64,000 bases of DNA from an uncultured Atopobium sp. (GTDB taxonomy: Bacteria > Actinomycetota > Coriobacteriia > Coriobacteriales > Atopobiaceae): the NCBI GenBank assembly GCA_938036925.1, contig CALHVU010000034.1:1-64000 (forward strand), read 5' to 3'. The position numbers were made by a program, and so were the translations under genes. Below the pieces are notes generated by a model. It was not told the DNA's origin. It was given only the letters and a program-made list of their open reading frames with translations, and made no database searches. Position 1 is the first letter of the stretch, and each line of letters starts with the position of its first letter. Shown piece by piece: positions 59,086 through 64,000 of this stretch.

Positions 59086-59340
59086 TTATGCCTCAGCAGC
59101 AACGACGTTAACGACGTGCTTAGCACCCTTCTTGAACTCAACAACGCCATCGCAAAGTGCAAAGAGAGTGTCATCTTTGCCGCGACCAACGTTCACGCCA
59201 GGAGTGATGTGCGTACCACGCTGACGGATGATAATCTGGCCAGCCTTGATTGCCTGACCACCGTAAATCTTAACGCCAAGGCGCTGTGCTTGTGAGTCGC
59301 GACCATTGCGGGAAGAGCCGAGACCTTTCTTGTGTGCCAT
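59086..59340 (-). CDS. rpmA: 50S ribosomal protein L27
   Basis: Peptidyl-transferase-centre protein. The 84-residue sequence is classic: AHKKGLGSSRNGRDSQAQRLGVK, GGQAIKAGQIIIRQRGT, PGVNVGRGKDDTLFAL. It lacks the N-terminal Prp-cleaved extension of Firmicutes L27. It follows rplU by 38 bases and precedes a terminator, so rplU-rpmA is one unit, here without obgE directly attached. Confidence 0.98.
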   Translation of the reverse strand: MAHKKGLGSSRNGRDSQAQRLGVKIYGGQAIKAGQIIIRQRGTHITPGVNVGRGKDDTLFALCDGVVEFKKGAKHVVNVVAAEA

Positions 59341-59378
59341 AAATGCTACCTGCCTATCTCAATATCAGAAGTGACCAA

Positions 59379-59729
59379 TTACTCTGCAGACTCGTCGGAT
59401 GCCTTAGCAGCAGCCTTACGAGCGGTAGGGAGCGCGGTAACCTTCAGCTTAGTAAGGTTCTGACGGTGACCATTGGCGCGGTGATAGCGCTTACGCTTGT
59501 GGAACTTGAAGACAAGGACCTTCTTGTCCTTGTACTGCTCAAGAACCTCACAGGTAACCTTCTTAGAGGAAAGAGTGGCAGCGTCAGCAACAACCTTCTT
59601 GCCGTCGTTAAGCATAAGAACATCAAGCTTTACCTTATCGCCAGGCTGCGCATCAAGCTTCTCGACGCTGATTACGTCGCCCTTGGCAACCTTATACTGC
59701 TTGCCACCAGTTGCTACGATTGCGTACAT
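59379..59729 (-). CDS. rplU: 50S ribosomal protein L21
   Basis: 23S rRNA-binding protein of 116 residues: YAIVATGGKQYKVAKGDVISVEKL, VLMLNDGKKVVAD, then KVLVFKFHKRKRYHRANGHRQNLT, a conserved rRNA-binding box, and an extended Ala/Lys-rich tail (KAAAKASDESAE). ATG 59729 is preceded by GAAGGG. A ~146-base leader with a strong promoter precedes it. Confidence 0.97.
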   Translation of the reverse strand: MYAIVATGGKQYKVAKGDVISVEKLDAQPGDKVKLDVLMLNDGKKVVADAATLSSKKVTCEVLEQYKDKKVLVFKFHKRKRYHRANGHRQNLTKLKVTALPTARKAAAKASDESAE

Positions 59730-59910
59730 GTGTGTAACCCTTCATTGCTGATTCTTGCAACGATTAATACTATCTTTGCATTTCTGAAGATCCGAGCAAA
59801 GATCTTCGCCGCCGTGACCTGTGACATCCGCGGGAAACTGTCGGTGTCCCATGTCCCTCGGCGAGAAACACAACTCGAAATAGTCTACTGCATATTTCAG
59901 AAAATTCCAA
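59730..59910 (-). promoter_or_regulatory. rplU promoter and structured leader
   Basis: TTGGAA (59905-59910), 17-base spacer, TAGACT (59882-59887) on the minus strand give a good promoter; transcription should start near 59875. The ~146-base leader contains a perfect 7-bp hairpin (GAAGATC/GATCTTC, 59786-59807) and a GGCGAGAA octamer (59861). Autoregulatory L21 leaders are known in Firmicutes; relationship to this one is untested. Confidence 0.55.
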
Positions 59911-59924
59911 GACAAAACTACATG

Positions 59925-60746
59925 TTATAGAGGCTTCACAAGGAGTCCATTTTCTGAAAGATGTGCTTGCGAGACGCGACATACCTTCAACGAGTCAATA
60001 CCTTGTAAGCCATCTACTCCAGCCTGAGCTGCAATTCTTTGAGCCTCGTAAATCAAAACTGCAGGTCTAAGCGCCGCTCGAGGGTCTTGGAGCGTATCAA
60101 GCTCAAATGAAATGCACGTTTCAGATGAGCCCTCAGAAATCTTATAGCCCGCAAACGTTGTCTCTAAATTGACCACTTTTTGCTTGTCTCCGCGCATGTA
60201 TGTCAGCTCTTTTTTGGCGAGAAGATCCTCAAACCCCCAACGCAACGCGTCTGACCTAAGACCTTCTCCCAAAATGTCACATCTCCAATGAGCGGCATTC
60301 AACCATGCTTCAAGCGCTGGTAGCGACCGATCAACGTAGCTAGCAGCAAACGGAGCAAGCGCGGGAGGTGTTGCCGACAACAGCCTCTCTAGCGCCTCAT
60401 CCGGGTCTACATATTCTGTGAGCTTCAAGTCAAAGTACTCCGCCTCAGACGAAGCGCCAACAGGAAGCGCCTGAGAGAACTGAACGCCCATTCGCTTTGC
60501 AAAGCCATTACCTACCCTAAACGGCAACTGAGCTCTACGAACACAGCGCTCAATGGTACCAATAAGCTCAAGGTGTCCTAAAAACGCAAGGCGGTCATCT
60601 TTCTTGTAAGCCACGCGAAGCCTAAAAATCTCTGCTCCGCGCTCCGTCATAATCTCCGGCTGAATCTGTGGCCTACCGGCACGCCAATCCTTCTTTACTG
60701 GTTCAAGCACCTCAGGAGCTACGCTCTCTACCTGCTTATCCGTCAT
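59925..60746 (-). CDS. TIGR03936-type radical-SAM-linked protein (DUF2344)
   Basis: A 273-residue protein of the family encoded beside, and sometimes fused to, the B12-binding-like radical SAM protein upstream. Seen: FRLRVAYKKDDRLAFLGHLELIGTIERCVRRAQLPFRVGNGF (typical opening RLRVxYxKxxRLAFLSH), MGVQFSQALPVGASSEAEYFDLKL. Function is unknown; its steady pairing with ribosomal genes rplU/rpmA suggests tRNA or rRNA modification, but that is inference. ATG 60746 overlaps the upstream stop by 4 bases, favouring it over an open frame reaching 60824. Confidence 0.88.
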   Translation of the reverse strand: MTDKQVESVAPEVLEPVKKDWRAGRPQIQPEIMTERGAEIFRLRVAYKKDDRLAFLGHLELIGTIERCVRRAQLPFRVGNGFAKRMGVQFSQALPVGASSEAEYFDLKLTEYVDPDEALERLLSATPPALAPFAASYVDRSLPALEAWLNAAHWRCDILGEGLRSDALRWGFEDLLAKKELTYMRGDKQKVVNLETTFAGYKISEGSSETCISFELDTLQDPRAALRPAVLIYEAQRIAAQAGVDGLQGIDSLKVCRVSQAHLSENGLLVKPL

Positions 60747-62608
60747 GAGCGCACCCCCATCAAAACGTTGTCGACCTTCAAGGTCTGGCAAACTGCACAT
60801 CCCGTACAAGAGGTAAACGTGCAATCTGGTGTGGTAACCTCATCCAGCGCTCGACGATATTCTCGCTGTAGATAGCCCTTAGAAACACCAGGAGATGTGT
60901 GATCCCAAGGAAGTTTTGCCTGGATATCAAAGGTTTCTGTTGCAATATCAGAGAGCGAGAAACCCAGACTTTCTGCTGCCGCATTCCAAGCATCAAGATT
61001 AAACTCGCTGGTCCATGCATCAAACTTACAACCATTTTTCCAAGCCCGGTAAATCAAATCAAAACCGTCGCGGCCCATCTTTGAAAGTGCACCTTCTACC
61101 AGAGACGTTCCAGAATCGTGGTAGGCAATTTTGAGTCCCCTATCGTGATTTGACGACAAGAGCAACTGCTGTCTGCGCTGGGCTTCCTCACGAGAAATCT
61201 GGCCAACCCACTGGAATGGCGTGTAGGACTTGGGCACAAATACGGCAACGGAAGCAGAAACCGTAACGCCTTTGCCGCCAATTTCTCGACCGATGTCCAA
61301 AATACGCTTTGCAACTGCAGGAATGGCTTGAATGTCTTCATCGGTTTCTGTTGGAAGGCCCATCATAAAGTAGAGCTTCATGCGGCGCCAGTCGTTTTCA
61401 AAAGCATTTCTAGCTGCGGACTCAAGATCATCCTCAGTGACGTTTTTATTGATGACATCACGCATACGCTGAGAACCTGCTTCTGGAGCAAACGTCAGTC
61501 CGCCACGCCTTGAGGTAGAAACGGCGTCTGCCATCTCCGCGCCAAACGCGTCCATACGCTGGGAAGGAATGGAGATTCGCACGCCGCGTTTACGAAGATC
61601 AGAGTTCATGCGGCGCAGAATATAGCCGCACTGAGAGTGATCCGTTGTAGAGAGCGACGTCAACGAGACCTCGTCGTAGCCGCTCTTCAAAAGGCCTTCC
61701 TCGCCTGCTTTAACAATCTGTTGAGCTGGACGCTCGCGAACAGGACGATACGTCATACCAGCCTGACAGAACCTACAGCCGCGAGCACAGCCGCGCTGAA
61801 TCTCTAGAGCCAGCCTGTCCTGAACAATTTCGGTATACGGAACAATGCGCTGAGCAACAAGGTCTGTTACTGAAAGATCTGGCAGACAACGCTTATAAAC
61901 CACGCTTGGAGCGCTACTTCCCTCTTTAGGGACCGCATAGCCCCAGCGTGTTGAGGTATTGTCGCGCACAATCTGATAAAGCGAAGGTACGTAAACGCCC
62001 TGAATCTGTGACAGCCTACGCAAAATCTCTTGGCGAGAAACTCCGTCAAGCTTGGAAGTTCTCACGCACTCACACATCTCCACCAGGGCTTCTTCGCCGT
62101 CACCCAAAAGAATTGCATCAAAGAGCGGGGACAGCGGCTCTGAGTTCCAAACAGAAGGACCGCCACCAAAAATAAGTGGGTCCTCATCATCACGTTCTTC
62201 AGCGAGCAATGGAATACCAGCTAAATCAAGCGTTTCTATAATATTGGTTGCAATCATTTCATGTGCAAGGGTGAAGCCCACTACATCAAAAGATGCTAAA
62301 GGCGCAGCACCCTCCAACGAAAGCAGAGGAACATTGCGCTTGCGCATCAAAGCTGCCATATCAGTCCAAGGCAGGTAGGCTCGCTCACAAGAAATATGAG
62401 GAGCCTTATTCAACGCGTTATAGAGAATGGCAATGCCCAAATTAGGCTGACCCACCTCGTACACGTCAGCATAGACCATACATACGTGAAAGGGACCTTC
62501 TTGCTCCTCTACGGCTCCCCACTCATGATTCAAGTACCTTGAGGGTTTCTCGACATGCGGAAGCATGGGCTCAATGAGATGGAAGAGATTTTCTCGTTTA
62601 ACACGCAC
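60743..62608 (-). CDS. B12-binding-like radical SAM protein (TIGR03960 family)
   Basis: A 621-residue enzyme with an N-terminal cobalamin-binding-like region (about 30-180: VCMVYADVYEVGQPNLGIAILYNALN) and a radical SAM core whose cluster motif is RGCARGCRFCQAGMTYRP (about 283-300, CX3CX2C). LSTTDHSQCGYILRRMN and FAPEAGSQRMRDVINK are SAM-core segments. The C-terminus has CTFTSCTGCAVCQTL, a second cysteine cluster that may hold another Fe-S site. Substrate unknown. It is paired with the DUF2344 gene and lies between rodA-side genes and rplU, a widely kept arrangement. Confidence 0.9.
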   Translation of the reverse strand: MRVKRENLFHLIEPMLPHVEKPSRYLNHEWGAVEEQEGPFHVCMVYADVYEVGQPNLGIAILYNALNKAPHISCERAYLPWTDMAALMRKRNVPLLSLEGAAPLASFDVVGFTLAHEMIATNIIETLDLAGIPLLAEERDDEDPLIFGGGPSVWNSEPLSPLFDAILLGDGEEALVEMCECVRTSKLDGVSRQEILRRLSQIQGVYVPSLYQIVRDNTSTRWGYAVPKEGSSAPSVVYKRCLPDLSVTDLVAQRIVPYTEIVQDRLALEIQRGCARGCRFCQAGMTYRPVRERPAQQIVKAGEEGLLKSGYDEVSLTSLSTTDHSQCGYILRRMNSDLRKRGVRISIPSQRMDAFGAEMADAVSTSRRGGLTFAPEAGSQRMRDVINKNVTEDDLESAARNAFENDWRRMKLYFMMGLPTETDEDIQAIPAVAKRILDIGREIGGKGVTVSASVAVFVPKSYTPFQWVGQISREEAQRRQQLLLSSNHDRGLKIAYHDSGTSLVEGALSKMGRDGFDLIYRAWKNGCKFDAWTSEFNLDAWNAAAESLGFSLSDIATETFDIQAKLPWDHTSPGVSKGYLQREYRRALDEVTTPDCTFTSCTGCAVCQTLKVDNVLMGVRS

Positions 62609-62621
62609 GATAGTCTACTTT

Positions 62622-63614
62622 CTATCTTTTGGCGAGGGACTGTGTAGTTGCTATCTCTACGGTATTTGATTGTGAATTTGTATCTGCTGTTGCGCTTGCA
62701 TCTGTAGAAGCACTCGAAGCGCCAGTTTTAGTAGAAGAATCTGCTGCTACCCCGTCGCGTTTCTCGGCAATTTTGCGAGCGTACGCGTGAATGACGCGAG
62801 CAGTAGTGTGAGTTCCTGCGTATCCCATGCCAGCCTTAAGCGCCCAGCCAAATCCTGGAACTGTGCCTGCGACCGTGCGTGCAACCGTACGGTATCCAAA
62901 GCCCGCACCCACAACGCCGAGAAGTTCGGCGATGGTTTCAACACTCATATTGATGTTATAGGCGGCGGTAATATCAAGTGCCAGCCTAATCTGGCGCGCA
63001 GTCATCAGCGGCATATCAGAGCCGGGAATAAGTGAAACAGCTCCAATAGCTGCATTTTCTTTAGCGCAAGCAGCAGTTATCTGTTTGACCACTTGAGTTC
63101 TACAAAGAGGATACGCTGCCGCAAAAGAGACTGATTTTTCTGTTGCAGTTGCAATCCATGAAGAGAGTCGATCAAAGAGCACTTCTTCAGTGGTACCCGC
63201 AACAATGCTAATAAGCCCCGTGTTGTAGAGCGTATCAGCAATTTGTTGCGCTTCAACTGCAGACTCTACAACCACCGCACAAGGAATTGAATGACTTACC
63301 AACATGGTAAGGGCGTCCTCGTACTGTGATGTTGGCGTAGGAATAATCACCGCAATATCAGGAATAGCAGCATTCTTTCCCGAGCGACCAATGCCTCCAG
63401 AAACAAACGAAACACCGTCGGCAAGTTTAGAGACGCGCACCGTTGCATCTGTTCTCTCTGGCATAAAATACGAATGAACGGCAAGAATTACCTCTTCAGA
63501 AGCAAGGGAATCAACGTAGATATGCGTATAAGTTGGCTCTAGAGATGAAAGCGACCCGCGGAATTCTTGTAATACAGAGGTAGCAAGTTTGCCCAAGCTG
63601 TTTCTTTTTGCCAT
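62622..63614 (-). CDS. DUF697/YcjF-like membrane-associated protein
   Basis: A 330-residue protein of unknown function. The middle part (about 95-190) is a helical/Rossmann-like segment; the C-terminal half (about 190-285: LIPGSDMPLMTARQIRLALDITAAYNINMSVETIAEL, GAGFGYRTVARTVAGTVPGFGWALKAGMGYAGT) matches the DUF697 pattern with two amphipathic or membrane-like helices. A Ser/Thr/Ala-rich tail of about 45 residues follows and could be disordered. It starts 3 bases after rodA, so an envelope-related role is possible by context only. MAKRN at ATG 63614. Confidence 0.7.
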   Translation of the reverse strand: MAKRNSLGKLATSVLQEFRGSLSSLEPTYTHIYVDSLASEEVILAVHSYFMPERTDATVRVSKLADGVSFVSGGIGRSGKNAAIPDIAVIIPTPTSQYEDALTMLVSHSIPCAVVVESAVEAQQIADTLYNTGLISIVAGTTEEVLFDRLSSWIATATEKSVSFAAAYPLCRTQVVKQITAACAKENAAIGAVSLIPGSDMPLMTARQIRLALDITAAYNINMSVETIAELLGVVGAGFGYRTVARTVAGTVPGFGWALKAGMGYAGTHTTARVIHAYARKIAEKRDGVAADSSTKTGASSASTDASATADTNSQSNTVEIATTQSLAKR

Positions 63615-63617
63615 GGC

Positions 63618-64000
63618 TTATGCCGCCTTTGTTCTATGTCTGTAAACAGACTGGACGATTCCTACAGAAACGAGCTGGGCAATCATCGATGTTGATCCAA
63701 AGCTGATAAAAGGCAATGGAATACCAGTAATAGGCATGATACCAATACACATGCCAACATTCTGTAAAACCTGGAACGACCACATGGCTGCACAACCAAC
63801 AAGCACCAGTTTAGAGAAGGTATTCTCGGTCTTCATGGCAAACAGAATGGTTGCAAAAATCATCCATGCAAAAAGTGAAAGCATAATGAATGCACCAAGG
63901 AAGCCAAACTCTTCCGAGAAGAGTGCAAAAACAAAGTCTGTGTGTGCCTCTGGTAAGAATCGTCCACTTGCCTGCGTAGCGTTACCTGGTCCTTTTCCAA
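63618..64000 (-). CDS. rodA: Rod-shape determining protein RodA, C-terminal part (cut by window edge)
   Basis: The final ~127 residues of a SEDS-family peptidoglycan polymerase. The frame continues past the first internal ATG at 63884 to the window edge and reads GKGPGNATQASGRFLPEAHTDF (quoted: FLPEAHTDFVFALFSEEFGF), the loop diagnostic of RodA rather than FtsW, followed by three membrane helices and GIPLPFISFGSTSM near the C-terminus. RodA elongates glycan strands with a class B PBP using lipid II, whose carrier is made by UppS. The 5' part is outside the window. Confidence 0.9.
   Translation of the reverse strand, partial: GKGPGNATQASGRFLPEAHTDFVFALFSEEFGFLGAFIMLSLFAWMIFATILFAMKTENTFSKLVLVGCAAMWSFQVLQNVGMCIGIMPITGIPLPFISFGSTSMIAQLVSVGIVQSVYRHRTKAA

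Overview
The window is about 45% GC chromosomal housekeeping DNA from a Gram-positive actinobacterium, most likely class Coriobacteriia, family Atopobiaceae (Atopobium/Lancefieldella-like). This rests on moderate GC, the MEP isoprenoid pathway (dxr, ispG, ispH), a cmk-plsC fusion, heterotetrameric GlyRS, a PPDK locus, LPXTG surface proteins and frequent GTG/TTG starts. No IS element, prophage, rRNA or CRISPR array was seen. Every gene except dinB is on the minus strand.

Layout from 1 upward (transcription runs the other way): ABC-F (partial), nfo, coaBC, zinc-ribbon coiled-coil protein, cysteine desulfurase, rpe (1-5.2 kb); gpsA, plsY, der, DUF512 radical SAM, ispH, cmk-plsC, histidine phosphatase, rluB, scpB, scpA, M50 protease, an almost unbroken run with overlapping stops and starts (5.2-16 kb); a second ABC-F gene and two paralogous sortase-anchored surface proteins (16-20.8 kb); a VOC protein, tRNA-Val, two small membrane proteins, a CAU tRNA and tRNA-Ala (21-22.9 kb); proS-ispG-rseP-dxr-cdsA-uppS-frr-pyrH and tsf-rpsB (23-33.4 kb); xerC, trmFO, dprA, comM, yraN, rnhB, rplS (33.5-40 kb); dgt, ppdK, a truncated PPDK regulator, glyS, glyQ (40-48 kb); lepB, trmD, rimM, khpA, rpsP (48-50.4 kb); dinB (+); rsfS, yqeK, nadD, obgE; an ECF transporter module; rpmA, rplU; two radical-SAM-linked genes, a DUF697 protein and rodA (partial).

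The genes form linked modules: isoprenoid and lipid-carrier synthesis (dxr, ispG, ispH, uppS) with phospholipid synthesis (gpsA, plsY, plsC, cdsA) and envelope growth (rodA); ribosome production and maturation (rpsB, tsf, frr, rpsP, rimM, trmD, rplS, rplU, rpmA, der, obgE, rsfS); and DNA processing and transformation (dprA, comM, xerC, scpAB, dinB, nfo).

Main discoveries. (1) The ECF S-component/ATPase/EcfT operon at 55.4-58.7 kb is preceded by a complete classical tryptophan attenuator: a 20-residue leader peptide with three consecutive Trp codons, an antiterminator pairing and a Rho-independent terminator. This marks it as a tryptophan-regulated, probably dedicated tryptophan importer. (2) The octamer GGCGAGAA occurs 29 times by hand count on the two strands, against about 1.5 expected. 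It falls in all reading frames and forms an inverted pair in a terminator, the signature of a DNA-uptake-like or other genome-wide signal sequence. (3) The two surface-protein genes look like a tandem duplication that carried along a fragment of the neighbouring ABC-F promoter/start region. (4) The PPDK regulatory protein is reduced to its N-terminal half. (5) Several long perfect or near-perfect palindromes sit at promoters or ribosome binding sites.
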